This document shows positions 30,804-41,908 of a stretch of DNA of 64,000 nt, in pieces. The first letter of the stretch is position 1, and each line of letters starts with the position of its first letter. The DNA comes from Schizochytrium sp. CCTCC M209059 (lineage: Eukaryota; Sar; Bigyra; Thraustochytrida; Thraustochytriidae). The position numbers were made by a program, and so were the translations under genes. Location: the NCBI GenBank assembly GCA_000818945.1, contig KN805376.1, forward strand, positions 285,353 through 349,352, written 5' to 3'. The notes under the pieces are model-generated. The model was not told where the DNA came from. It searched no databases and saw only the letters and a list, made by a program, of their open reading frames with translations.

Positions 30804-33800
30804 ATGGACAGCAGCAGTCATCTCTCTCAGCTCGATGAAGAACTTGTCGGTGAAGCGGTGAACGACATCACAGCGACGCGATCGAAAATCGAGTTCCATG
30901 AGGAGAACATTGAGTTCAGGACGGTGCCTTCAGACCAGGCAGCAGACAAAGGCCTCGACCCCAAGTCTAAGCTCGGAGCTAGTGTTCGCATTCAGCGATT
31001 CCTTCGAAAGACACAGCAGAGCAATGCAAGAAAAAAAATCGCCGCGCAGTATCGCCATGCTGTGGGAACCCTTGAAGATCCAGATGCTGAGCCCCTTCCT
31101 CCAATGCACCTCGGAGAATCACGGGCGAAAGTCATTGAACTCACCTCAAATTTTCTTCAGTGGACACTCTCGTCCAAGAGCGTCCACCAATGCAAACCTC
31201 CGTGCTCTTTCACTTTCGAGACTGTCGTTGTCCATATCTACGTTGAAGGCCTCACCGAGTTCGCACGTCACGTGACCCGAGCACGGCGTGCAATGGACCG
31301 CTCCATTCTCGAAGGCGAGGAGTCGACCGCTCCAAAGATTCCGAGGTCAGGACTAAGCCCCGAGGTGGTCACCCGCCTTTGGGAATTCCTCATTGGTCAG
31401 ATCCGCACATTCCAGGGAGATGCGATCAAAATTCTCGACGACAGCGTGCAAGTGATCTTTCCCGTAGAGCCCTTGTTTTCGCACATTACCAAGTCACATT
31501 TAGCGCGCACAAAGTGCCAAAGTCGGGGGTTGCTCTTCGCCCTCGACCTCATGCACAAACTTAACACCTTCGAGATCGACCGAGACGTGCTCGCCAAGGA
31601 CCACATGAGGACGAAGATAGGCATCGCTTTTGGAAAAGCTCAGCTGCACATTGCAGGTTCCCGCATGCGTCATGAAGTTCTGCTGTCTGGAGAGGCCCCT
31701 GCCCTAGCTCTGGATCTGTGCGTCCAGGCGCACGGGTCAGAGACGCTTGTCCATGAGTCCATCACGGACGTGAAGGATCGCGTTGTTCTCTCAAAGACTT
31801 TTGTGCGGCTTCGGATGGACGCAAGCCAGCCAACGACAAAGCTGCTTTATGAAAGGCTCGTCGAGGCCAGAGACTATCTGAAGCTAGCGCAGGCTGATGC
31901 GCCATACATGACGGGTAGTGCGTACAAGCGAGATCGCTCCGATGTGCCAAGTTTCAGTGGGCTCGAAGTGACAAATACGCGCCGTAGCATGCGACTTGGG
32001 AAATCAGAATCCTTTCGCTCCCCAGTGCCAATAGCTGTGAATGCCACTCCGGCGGGAGAGTCTACTCATGACTCGACAGAGTTTGATGTCTCCCAAACAA
32101 TTCGCGGACGAGCGCTGAGCGACCGGAGACTCTCGGATGCAACGATTCGTGGGCGCCAAGGTAACGAACGGATCGCCGCGCTGAGTCGGTTCGTGCCCAG
32201 AAGGGTCGTTGTCGAGCTTCTCGCAGGTTGCTTTGTTGCGCAGCTTGAATCCTGCCACGCGACGGTGTTGACTATTATCGTGAGTGATGGAAGCTGTGCT
32301 CTCGAGGACAAGGTCGATACACTCTCAATGTCGATTGCCATATCCATCGTCGATTCTGTCGTTGGCGAGTTCCTGGGAGACTTTATGCGAGCCTGGCTCG
32401 ACCACAAGGGTCTCAACATGACCATCAGTTTTGGAAACGGAGCCTACGGGACCGAAAATGAGGGCTTGGAAGCAGCGCTCAAGGTGCGTGACATGCTTCG
32501 AGCGGAGGGCTTTAAGGTAGCGTTGGGCCTTGCATCGGGGCCCTGTAAGATTGGCGTAGTCGGAAGCACCGCGAGATGCGCCTACTCCGTGGTCGGCGGG
32601 GTTCCACGGCTTTCCGCTCGACTCGCAGATCGAGCGACATCGCTCTGGGCGATCACAGACGCGAAGCCGCTCATCATCGTGGATCAGTCTACGTTTTACT
32701 GTCTCCCGCCGTGCCTGGACACGCGTTTCGTGGCATCTGAGATTTTTCCACGAGGCTTTGAGCATAATTTGCAAATATTCTTCCCATTGGATCCCGACGA
32801 GACAATGGATTCTCTCCGCGACGGTGAGGTGATAGCACATCTTTCGATTGTCCGATCTCCTCTATGCGTGCGTGTGCGTGACATCCTTAATCACGACGAG
32901 TCAGATTCTCGATGGAGACGTCAACATGGAGGGTTCGTTGCGGATATCTCACGGCTCACGGTCGGTCTCGATCGCGCAGAGGCTGTGCAAACAACGCTCA
33001 AGTATATTGCCGTCATGGGCATGGTTGATCCCCGCATTGATGCGGAAGTTTTATACTCATTAATGCCGGTCAACGCCGCGCAGGACGTGCAATATGCCTT
33101 GGAGGCTTTGCAGACCGACTTCCAGATTCTGCGTCATGTGCACAAGAACTCGTACAGCATTAACGACGTGGATAATCGTATCCAATATCTCTACGAGAAT
33201 TTGCTCCAATCTTACCGAATGGAGGTACATCGAAGACTAGGTAACGCCTACACCGAGCATTTGACGCTGGGCACCTTGGCAGACATTCCGAAGCAGAATA
33301 TGCAAATCATCATTGGCTCACATTTTGCGCATGCTGGACCGCATTCACATCTCGACGCCTGCTCACACTTTAACCAGGCATCAACCCTGGTGTCTTCCCA
33401 GGACCCACTGTACGGAACACGCTTAGCAGCCCGCAGCTACAAACTCGCAGATTCTTGGCTCGATACACAGTTTGATAAGGCCGAAAACACTCTGGCCAAG
33501 GCGCAATTTCTCATCGGAAAGATGGAAAACAAAATGGGGAATCTCCGCAACAGTTTTAATGCATTTGTAACCTGCCTGCGAAGCTTCGCGCAGCTCGCGC
33601 CGCTTCTGCATCCACCCTGCAAATCTGCCGAGAAGTGCAATCAGGAACAGGGTAGTCTGGACACCTGCGATTGCTATCGCTTGGCCACCAATGCTCGAGC
33701 AATTCTGTTCATACATCACGCCCCAGATCCGTACTCTCGATTCCAGTTTCGGTGCGTGGAAGTGATTTCCACTGAGAGCTCATTTCTCATCAATCCTCTC

Positions 33801-34151
33801 GACTGCAGCGTCATCGAGTCCTTTGAAAAGGACCAGAATCAAGATCCGCACAATTGCCACTTGCAGCCTCTCGATATGGACACTGTCATGGCATATTACG
33901 AATTGCAGAAAAAGGGAGCCGCGCGATTTCGCTTCTATCGACTCGTCATCATGCATCGACAGACTACGCAGCTCATTCTTGGCTCCTTCGTTCAGATGGC
34001 GTCAATCACTCTTCGATTGAAGGCGATGGAGTATCTCAAGGACTCTTTCCGGCCGCCATCATCGCGCTTTATCCCGTCGCACCTGAGTGAGGACGAGGAT
34101 GAAGAGCCGGTCGTGACATTGCAGCAGTCCCGAATGTGCGCGATCATGTAA
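30804..34151 (+). CDS. ADCY10-like cyclase copy 3, catalytic residues altered (probable pseudo-cyclase)
   Basis: A 1,115-residue protein with the same architecture as copies 1 and 2: IQ-like motif (VRIQRFLRKTQQSNARKK), C1, C2, winged-helix/TPR-like region (SRLTVGLDRAEAVQ...), Cys motif (C-x5-C-x10-C-x-C) with a following HH, and a terminal CAIM CaaX box. In C1 the first metal Asp is replaced by Tyr146 (HIYVEGLT instead of FVDMKGFT). The second Asp (213) remains, but its neighbouring Gly is Asp (KILDDSVQ). In C2 the catalytic Asn is replaced by Arg602 (GGVPRLSAR); Arg606 and the Lys of DHKG remain. The frame is intact, which argues for a retained non-catalytic role, such as regulatory subunit or dimer partner, rather than decay. 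The ATG at 30804 is the first in frame. Confidence 0.85.
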   Translation: MDSSSHLSQLDEELVGEAVNDITATRSKIEFHEENIEFRTVPSDQAADKGLDPKSKLGASVRIQRFLRKTQQSNARKKIAAQYRHAVGTLEDPDAEPLPPMHLGESRAKVIELTSNFLQWTLSSKSVHQCKPPCSFTFETVVVHIYVEGLTEFARHVTRARRAMDRSILEGEESTAPKIPRSGLSPEVVTRLWEFLIGQIRTFQGDAIKILDDSVQVIFPVEPLFSHITKSHLARTKCQSRGLLFALDLMHKLNTFEIDRDVLAKDHMRTKIGIAFGKAQLHIAGSRMRHEVLLSGEAPALALDLCVQAHGSETLVHESITDVKDRVVLSKTFVRLRMDASQPTTKLLYERLVEARDYLKLAQADAPYMTGSAYKRDRSDVPSFSGLEVTNTRRSMRLGKSESFRSPVPIAVNATPAGESTHDSTEFDVSQTIRGRALSDRRLSDATIRGRQGNERIAALSRFVPRRVVVELLAGCFVAQLESCHATVLTIIVSDGSCALEDKVDTLSMSIAISIVDSVVGEFLGDFMRAWLDHKGLNMTISFGNGAYGTENEGLEAALKVRDMLRAEGFKVALGLASGPCKIGVVGSTARCAYSVVGGVPRLSARLADRATSLWAITDAKPLIIVDQSTFYCLPPCLDTRFVASEIFPRGFEHNLQIFFPLDPDETMDSLRDGEVIAHLSIVRSPLCVRVRDILNHDESDSRWRRQHGGFVADISRLTVGLDRAEAVQTTLKYIAVMGMVDPRIDAEVLYSLMPVNAAQDVQYALEALQTDFQILRHVHKNSYSINDVDNRIQYLYENLLQSYRMEVHRRLGNAYTEHLTLGTLADIPKQNMQIIIGSHFAHAGPHSHLDACSHFNQASTLVSSQDPLYGTRLAARSYKLADSWLDTQFDKAENTLAKAQFLIGKMENKMGNLRNSFNAFVTCLRSFAQLAPLLHPPCKSAEKCNQEQGSLDTCDCYRLATNARAILFIHHAPDPYSRFQFRCVEVISTESSFLINPLDCSVIESFEKDQNQDPHNCHLQPLDMDTVMAYYELQKKGAARFRFYRLVIMHRQTTQLILGSFVQMASITLRLKAMEYLKDSFRPPSSRFIPSHLSEDEDEEPVVTLQQSRMCAIM

Positions 34152-34695
34152 ACCTTCCACATCAGTCAGGATAGAGAAGGGATTCAATGTCAAGTTTTTT
34201 TTTTCTTGCTTGCTATTGCTTTGCACTCTGGCGTAAAGGCTTGCTTGCTGGCTTGCGCAGCGAAGCGAATGATGTTGTCGCTGTTCTCATTTTCTTGACA
34301 CGTTGCGCTGTGCCGCACCATCGTGACCCTTGGTTTCTGAATGCGGAAGGCTTGTTTGGTCGATTATGATCAAAACTTTAATCATTTTAAGGTAAGAGGT
34401 CAGGTTCTCACTCAAGATCCACCTGTGCAGAACAAGGGTTTCGACGTCAAGAAATATTAACATGGGGGCTGCCGTATCTCTTCGCGCAGCATTCAACATT
34501 TACAAAAGTAGTGTCCGTTGCCGTTTTGTTTTTTCTCGTGACACTGAATTTCGTAGACTGCTCCTCGCAACGCCCGACAGTTCTTGCGGGACAGGTCTCT
34601 CTCTCTGTGAACCTGCGTCGCAGGATAGGTTTCACCAACAAAAGAAATGCATTCTAGGTAATTGAACAAAGTGCTTTTCAATCTGCGCTCGCACT
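34152..34695. other. Convergent 3' region
   Basis: Between cyclase copy 3 and the CAMK-like kinase. AT-richer; no gene is seen. Confidence 0.65.
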
Positions 34696-36234
34696 TTACA
34701 AGAGGCTTGGCGAACCAAGCGAAGATGATGAAGATGAAGCCCCGTCGTCGTCATCGTCACCGTCATCATCATCTTCGTCATCGTCATCGTTCGCGTCAGG
34801 ATGAAAGTTTGCGCGGTGATGTGCTTCTACGCCATGTTCCCTGTTGTCTCGGCGTTGCTCACCATCGCTCTGAGCAAATGTTCCTACGCTCGAACTGTAG
34901 TGACGACCGGTAAAAGTTTGTTGTTCGGCAAGCGCGGTGTTTGCTTCTTTAAGTGCTGCAGAAAGATCTGGCGGCGCCTTGAGCCCGCGCAAATGACGCG
35001 GGCTATGGATGACGGATGCCGGCGATGCCGTTTCGCCGGCCACCCAAGGATGCCGAAGCGCCTGTTCTGCCGTACATCGTTTTACTGGGTTGCTATGTAA
35101 CAAACGACCAAGTAAGTCTTTGGCAGACCCACTAAGATCTTTAACCCAGGACGGGTATTTCAGGCGATAATCCGTCCGACGCTTATTTCTTTTCTCGTCA
35201 AAAGGAAAGACACCGCACAACAAAACGAAGGTGACCACTCCGAGCGCCCAGACATCAATGGCGCGTGTGTACGCTTTACGATGCATCATTTCTGGCGCAA
35301 TATAACCCATTGTGCCAAAGAATGTTCGTGTGCTAAGTGGCGACGTGTACGACATTGGACTTTCATCGCCGGGACCTCTACTTGCAGCTCTACCCGTGAG
35401 CGTCTTCGACAGCCCAAAGTCGATGATCTTGAGTTGTATATCACGGTAATGCTCGACCTTGTCCTGCAAGAGAATGTTCTCTAGTTTGAGATCACGATGA
35501 ATAACATTATGCTCGTGCAGATAGGCAACAGCGCTAATGCACTGGCGCATCAAGAACGACACCTTTGCTTCTGTCAAGGTGCTATTGGGACGGCTTACTA
35601 AGTAGTCAAAGAGTTCACCGCCGCGCGCAAGCTCAGTAACCACGTGCAAATGCACACGCGATTCAAAGACCGTTTGAAGCTTGATGATGTTCGGATGTTC
35701 GAGACGGCGCAAAATATCCACTTCACGCCTAAACTGAGGCAAGAGGTCGCTGTACAGGACCAAGACTTTGCGCTTGTTGATGATCTTTACAGCAAATTCT
35801 TTGCCTGTGGCCTTTTCAACGCAGGCAAAACACTTGGCGGTGCTGCCCTTGGCAATTTCGTCTCCCAGCTCAAAGGCGTCTCCAAACTTGACAATGGACA
35901 ATTTGTCGTCGTCGTCGTCGTCGTAAAGCCTCCGATATGTGTTCTTCGCGCCCTCGTGCCCATCGCTGTCGTCAAAGTGTCTCGTGCCGCCGCATCCGAG
36001 CCAGCTCAGCCATTGCAAACAGCAGGGGCACGATTCCGACGTTGGGCTCTCCTCCTCGTCGCTGTACCGACTACTTCCTCGAGCGCGACGAAATCGATTC
36101 TGGTCATCGTCGTCCTGGACCCGCTCTGGGAGCCCCCTGCGCAGTTCTTCTCCCGCTCCGCCACCTCCCCCTGCTCCGCCGCCGTCGTGCTCGAGCGCGA
36201 AGGCTCTTCCCAGATCTGCGTCGAAGTCCGTCAT
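34696..36234 (-). CDS. CAMK-family Ser/Thr protein kinase, 512 aa
   Basis: The N-terminal ~125 residues are Gly/Glu/Asp-rich with a small Cys cluster (SCPCCLQWLSWLGCGG). The kinase domain spans ~130-395: a modified glycine loop (EIAKGSTAKCF), the VAIK-type Lys in FAVKII, HRDLKLEN, DFG (IIDFGLSK), FFGTMGYIAPE, and DVWALGVVTFVLLCGVFPF. These favour the CAMK group (CaMK/DCLK-like). There is a ~20-residue Ser/Pro-rich insert in the activation segment (GPGDESPMSYTSP) that could be phosphorylated. The C-terminus ends in a run of ~20 acidic residues followed by poly-Ser. No EF-hands or obvious calmodulin-binding helix are seen. Confidence 0.88.
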   Translation of the reverse strand: MTDFDADLGRAFALEHDGGGAGGGGGAGEELRRGLPERVQDDDDQNRFRRARGSSRYSDEEESPTSESCPCCLQWLSWLGCGGTRHFDDSDGHEGAKNTYRRLYDDDDDDKLSIVKFGDAFELGDEIAKGSTAKCFACVEKATGKEFAVKIINKRKVLVLYSDLLPQFRREVDILRRLEHPNIIKLQTVFESRVHLHVVTELARGGELFDYLVSRPNSTLTEAKVSFLMRQCISAVAYLHEHNVIHRDLKLENILLQDKVEHYRDIQLKIIDFGLSKTLTGRAASRGPGDESPMSYTSPLSTRTFFGTMGYIAPEMMHRKAYTRAIDVWALGVVTFVLLCGVFPFDEKRNKRRTDYRLKYPSWVKDLSGSAKDLLGRLLHSNPVKRCTAEQALRHPWVAGETASPASVIHSPRHLRGLKAPPDLSAALKEANTALAEQQTFTGRHYSSSVGTFAQSDGEQRRDNREHGVEAHHRANFHPDANDDDDEDDDDGDDDDDGASSSSSSLGSPSLL

Positions 36235-36789
36235 GGTGGCGCCCGCCGACCGACCGACCGACCGTCCTGGCCACTCGCAGCAAGGGCTGCTGCGGCAAGG
36301 AAGAGCACGCTCAAGGACGTGCCAGCCTAGCCTCCGCCGGACGTCGAGCCGCGCCCCGCGACGCGATCTGGCTGTTTGCTTGCCTTTGGTGATGTGCGAT
36401 GTGTGATGTGTGATGTCATAAGTGATGTGATGTGATGTGATGTGATGTGATGTGATGTGATGCGATCGAGGCGTCGATGATTACGCATCTTCTTCTTTTT
36501 CTTGGTTTGGACCCATCATTCACAACACATCTGAAACGAATCCTTCATCTTATTACTATTCTGTTGGTCCTTTTTTCGAGGCCGCTGCGCTTTTTCGTTC
36601 TTTAGCGAGACCTTCTTACCAACGTGCGGTCATCAATGTTGATCAGACGCCATGAAAGGAGGGAAACGTTGACGGACGAAAGGCTGGCTGGCTGGCTGTC
36701 TGCCTGTTCGCCAAAACCCTTCAGCTCTGTGCAACACTACAGCATCTTCGGAAACCACCTCAGATCAGACCAGATTAGATCAGATCAGC
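36235..36789. other. Intergenic region with (GATGT)n
   Basis: 5' flank of the kinase gene. It contains a (GATGT)n pentamer array at 36422-36463 and a GATCAGATCAG-type stretch near 36765-36787. No gene is seen. Confidence 0.65.
36422..36463. repeat. (GATGT)n pentanucleotide array
   Basis: About eight GTGAT/GATGT units; the last changes to GATGC, the unit used in the arrays near 60.0 and 60.4 kb. Confidence 0.9.
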
Positions 36790-39700
36790 TCACGTGTAGC
36801 GCGGCGCATGTGTCGGGTCATCGTACTTGGACACGAAGCCGGGTGGAGCTTCCCAGGCCGTTTCGCCTGTATATTGGTTGTAGTAATACGCAGCCTGATA
36901 CGTGTCATCGTAGTATTGCAGCCACTCCTCCTGACTTTCAGCCCCATATTGCCCTGCCCCATAGGCGTCCTGCTGCTGGTCGTACTGCTGTTGGTGTTCT
37001 TGCTGATGAGCATTTGCATAATGTCCATACTCAGTCGTTGCGGCGGTCTGGTTGTAGTCGTAAAATTGGTGATCATACTGGTAGTTGTCCGTATCGTAGT
37101 CTGTGATGGAACCAACGGTCTCGTAGCCGCCTTGCACACGAGGATCTGTCCAGCTTGCCTCGCCTGTCTCCGTATTGTAGTAATAGTAAGCTTGCGAATT
37201 TTCATCCCAATATTCGACCCATTGGTCCGTAGGAGCCGGAGTAGTCTCTTTTGCGACTTTGGCCTGCGCGAGAGACCGGCGATCGCGAAAACCACGGTAC
37301 ACTGCTTGAATCTTGCTCGCCGCAAGATGGCTTTCCTCCTCTTGCAGTCGGATCCTCGCCTCTTCTGTCTCCCGATCTCGCTGCGCCTTTCGCGCCTGTA
37401 CTTGAAGCCGCGCAGCCTTGGCTCGATACAGATTTTGCATTTTGGTCGCGGCGAGTTCGCGTTCCTGCTCTTCACGTAGGCGCTGCAGCTCAGCGTCGCG
37501 CTCACTTTCCTCTTGGAGCTGCGCCAATCGCGCCTGATGCTGCCGAACCCGTTCCTGCATCTTGCGTCGCGCCTGGCGCGTTCGAAAAGCACATTGAATG
37601 CGCAATGCAGCGTCTTCGAGCGCACTTTGCTGCCGCCGCTCCTCCTCGAGAGCGCGCAGACGCATTTTCTCCTTGGCTGCGCTGGCACGCCGCGCCGCCA
37701 CCTCCCGCTTGGCGACCCGACCTCGCGCGAGGGCCTGGAGTTTGACAGCAGCCTTTTCCTCTTGCTCGCGCTTCTCCGCGGCTTTGCGACGGCGCGACTC
37801 TTCGCGTTGCTGGCGCGCGAGCTCCTTGTTCTCGCGCTCCCAGCGGATGCGCCGGCACGCCTTGCGGTCGCGCCAGGCGCGGTACATGGTTTGTACCTTT
37901 ACGGCCGCCTCGTGCCTCTCATGCGCGAGCGCCGCGTGTCTCAGCGCGGCCTGTTTCTGCCGCAGCTTCCGCGTCTCGCCGCGTGCGCGCACAATGCGCG
38001 AGAAGGCCTGGATGCGCGTCGCGGCTTCGTGCCTGACGTGCTCGCGCTCGAGCTGGGCCCGTTCCTCCAAGCTGTGGGCCTCCCGCAGCTGGTTCGCGCG
38101 CTCGACTCTTCGTGCCTCTGCAGCCTTTTTGGCTTGCGCGCGGCGGACGCCGCCTTGGATGCGGAGCGCGGCCTGTTCCTGCTCGACGCGCGCGCGCTGC
38201 TCGGCGAGCCTGGCGCGTCTTGCCTGTGTCTCGACGCGCGCCTGCTTCGACCGCCACGCGCCCTGCATGCGAATCGCAGCCTCTTGGCGCTCCCGGCGCT
38301 CCTCCTCGGCGCGCTCCTGCTCGTGGAGCTGGGCGAGCGCTTCCTGCGCTTTCCGGGCGTGGAGCTTGCGCACGCGGTCTCGCGCCAGCTTGGCGCGGAA
38401 TTGAGACTGAATGCGCGTGGCGGCAGCCTCCTCTCGCGCCTTCTGCATTTGGGCCTGCAGGATTTCGGCCGCGCGCTTTTCCTCATCAAAGGCCTTGCGT
38501 GCTAGTCTGCCGCGCTGCAGAGCCTGCAGCTTGATGGCGGCCGCCTCCTCTTCATTCTCTTTGGCCATCCTTCTTGCACGAATACGCGACACGCGTCTTC
38601 GCGCGAGAAATCCTCGAACGAGGGCGTTGACTCGTGTCGCCGCATCCTCGCGTGCTCGATTGCGTCGCATGTCTTGCGCAAAAGCCTCTTTGCGAGACTG
38701 AAAGCGTCTGCGGGCAATCTGGCCTCTTCTTACTCGCTGAATTTGCCGCGCCGCTTGCGCTTCTTCCCGCAGCGCTCGTACACGTTTACGAGCAAGATAC
38801 CCGCGGCAAGCCGTCTCGATGCGTGTGGCAGCTATTGACTGGCGGCGCCGCTCTAGTTTGGCGACGCGCATACTCATAAAGTCCCTGTGTCCGCGCCACG
38901 TCTTTTGTAAGAGAATGGCCGCTCGCGTTTGCCGAATCTCAAGCACCCGGCGACGATCGCGGTATCCTCGAAAGACTGCTTGTATTTTCAGACTGGCCTC
39001 ATCCTCCGCAATGAGCTGCATGCGCGTCTCCATAAGCTCAAAGCCGTGCAAACGGCCTTGGTACCCACGCACCTGTGCTTGAATGATGACGGCGCTCATG
39101 TGCTCGGCGATGGCCTGCTGACGTACAAGCACAATCTGTCGCGCCACAAAGCCCCGAAAGACGCGTTGGATGTTGGTCGCCGCGAGGCGCTCCTGATGGG
39201 CACAAAGTACTTGTGCAAATCGAGCTCGATCGCGGCGCGCGCGATATAAAGCCTGAATTTTGGCGGCCGCATTGGTTTCGGCTCTCGCCCGAAGCATTGC
39301 CGCTGCCAATTTTTTGCCGGCATATCCACGGTAGCAACGCTGAATGTATTTCGCGGCACGAACGTCGCGCAGATGCGAGCGAGCGTCAGCAGCTTGTTTC
39401 CGACCTCGAAAGCCGCGAAAGACGCGCTGGACCTGCAAGGCAGCAAACTCGCGCACCTTGATTGTTGTTGCGATACGCCCAAGGAAGCCTCGGACCACGC
39501 GCTGCACCTGAAGAGCTGCAGCAAGGCGCTCCATGGCGCGGTCGTGCTCGACGGCACGCATCCATGTGTTGAGGGCAGCAATACTCTTTTTACGCTTCCA
39601 GTTGGCAAAAAGATTGCTGAGCCGTCGACTGCCTTTGAGTTTCATATATTGCGCGACTTGGGCTTCATTTCGGGCCTTCAAAACAAAGGTATTCCAAACT

Positions 39701-40726
39701 TTCCACGCGGCCAAAACGTCTTTGTACTCGATCCGCCGCATGATGTTTTGCAGCTTTTGCATGCCCCATCGCTTGCAATAAAGCTGTGCACGGAGGCTCG
39801 TTACATTACAATTTTCTTGAACCCACTGCACGTTGGCGTTAACCTTGGCTTCTAGCTTTGTCATCACCGCCTCAGCCTGGGAGAGTTCTTTGCGCAAGCC
39901 TTCGACCCCTGATGACGGTGCGATTTGTCGCCTTCGTCGCTTGCGTGTGCGTTTACGTCGTGTTCCTCCCACTTCGCCTGAGCGATTGTTGTATCGGTCG
40001 TCTTGCTCTTGCTGTTCAATTTGCGCGTCAAGAGTCCGTTTCATTTCCTGCATACGCTTTCGGTTCTTCATGAGAGTGACAAACTCCTCATAATCGATTG
40101 AGCCATCGCCGTCTCTGTCGGCCTCGTTCATAATGCTTTCCAGCTCTACGGCCTCAACACCAAGAGACACGAGTACCTGAAGAACCTCATCGCTTGATAG
40201 AGACCCACTTCCATCTTCATCAAATTGTTCAAAAGCACGCAAGTACTCGCTTGCAGCGTCTTCTGCAGCCCGGTCCGCCTCGTCAAGAGCGCGGACCATT
40301 TCCTCATCCATGTCGAGTGCAGAAGACAGCACGCCGACATCATCATCTTCTTTAGTTTCTGCACCTTTCCTTTCACGCGCGGGGGCAGGCGAAGGACTGC
40401 CTCTGGCGTGCCGATCTCGTGTACCTCGTTTCATGCCACGCTTCTTGCCGGCACGAAGGCCACTTGCTGGCTGTTTAATCTTTCGCACGGGTGATCGTGC
40501 TCTGGTATGTAGCTGGTTTGGACTTTGTCTTGTCCTCTCTTGGTAGAATGACTCGTGCTGCTGACCTTCATCGTGCAATTGCTGATTTCTGTTCCGGTCA
40601 TCCGTGCGCTGCTGCCGTGTTTTTGTTTTCATTCGTTGCTGACCTTGATGCTGCTGATGGATAGCATTGCGGACCTCCTCAATATCCAGCAACTTTACCT
40701 TATGTCCTCTGCTCACGAGTGGCCGC

Positions 40727-40764
<38 letters not shown>

Positions 40765-40815
40765 GAGCTGGGGCTGCTGCAGCGCGCCTGCGGATGGAAA
40801 GAAAACGTTCGACAT
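36790..40815 (-). CDS. Large IQ-repeat scaffold with EF-hands, polyQ and two WW domains, 1341 aa
   Basis: Likely a calmodulin-binding cytoskeletal or axonemal scaffold. It begins with a poly-Gln run (~residues 16-29, encoded by a CTG tract on the plus strand) and a basic linker. A pair of canonical EF-hands follows at ~200-265 (loops DEDGSGSLSSDE and DRDGDGSIDYEE). From ~440 to ~1180 there are about 21 IQ-type repeats (e.g. LQVQRVFRGFRGR, IQAVFRGYRDRRR) within long Arg/Glu-rich helices. Near the C-terminus are two WW-like modules (WVEYWDENSQAYYYYN...W..P and WLQYYDDTYQAAYYYN...W.AP), separated by a Tyr/Gln-rich segment. ASPM-like proteins and unconventional myosins share IQ arrays, but there is no motor or calponin-homology domain. 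One exon, with the ATG at 40815. Confidence 0.85.
40731..40770. repeat. (CTG)n tract encoding polyQ
   Basis: Coding trinucleotide run inside the IQ scaffold gene, read as CAG (Gln) on the minus strand. Confidence 0.9.
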
Positions 40816-41908
40816 AGTGTGCTTTCAGTCGCGGTCCTCTCGCCGACTTTGTCTAGTTCTCGCGCGCATACGCTACGCAGGCGACGCCAAACCCAACGCG
40901 TTGACCCTCAACGTGCCGTCACTCGAGCAGAGAGCTTTGCGGCAAATTTACGCTGCTGCCAGGCAACGGCGAGCAATGGTCCACGTTCTGCTCACGACAC
41001 ACGACACTCGGCGCGTCGCAGCGCGACGTTGCAGCCGAGGCAGCGCGCGCAATGCGCGCGAGCTCACTTCTCTTTCGCGCTTAGCTTTGTTGCCTGCCCC
41101 CGCCTCTTACTGACGGCAAAGGCTCTTCGATCTGACTTGTATGTTTTCAAGCCGTACGCACGTTCAAGGGAAATCAAGTGACAAGGAAGCAAATCAGTGA
41201 GAAAAGAGGGGGAGATGTCTTGTCGTCTCAAGTCACTCAAGTCTTCCAAAGCCCTCTTGAACAAAGAAGAAGAGCTCACTAACCCGACCCAAGCCAACCC
41301 GCCGCCTCGGCTCACCCCCTTTTCCCCAAAGAAAACGCGCCTTTCTCTCCTACACGCTGCCGTATACATTCACCTACACGCTCAAGTGTCTCGGCGCCGC
41401 GCTTCAACCCCACTCGTCGATTCTCTCGCCCGTCCGAGCTGCTGCTATCAGGCAATCAATCAACAGCCGCAGGCCGCCCGTCCAGCTGCAGGACAGCCTG
41501 TGTCACCAGAGCCACGGCGGCCTGTGTCAACGGATCTCTCTCAAGCACAGGATATTCTCGCTCAGACGAGGCTCTGTCCGACACAGCCGGGTGACGCTTT
41601 TTTTTTTCCACTTGCGTTTCTCCTTCCTTCATTCCCCTCTGTTTTTTGTTTTTTTTTCAAATCTTTTTTCGTTTTCTTCTCGGCAAAAGCAATCTCGGAT
41701 CCTCTCGAGGTCTCGCGCGCGATCGGGAGCGAGGCGACGACGCAGACGCGCGCGCGCGCGAGCGGGCAGACGCGCGCAGCAGGTCGGGGAGGCGGCAGCG
41801 TTGCGCGCAGAGGCCGCGTAAACGCGCAGGGCCCGATCCCCGGCGCGGCGCGACAAGGCTCGAGGAGGCTCGCTCGAGCTGACCTGACCACGACGCGTGA
41901 GGCCAAGG
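40816..41908. other. Divergent promoter region
   Basis: Between the IQ scaffold (minus) and the GH5 gene (plus). It contains T-runs and C/T-rich DNA at 41590-41690, just before the GH5 gene. No supported gene is seen. Confidence 0.6.
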
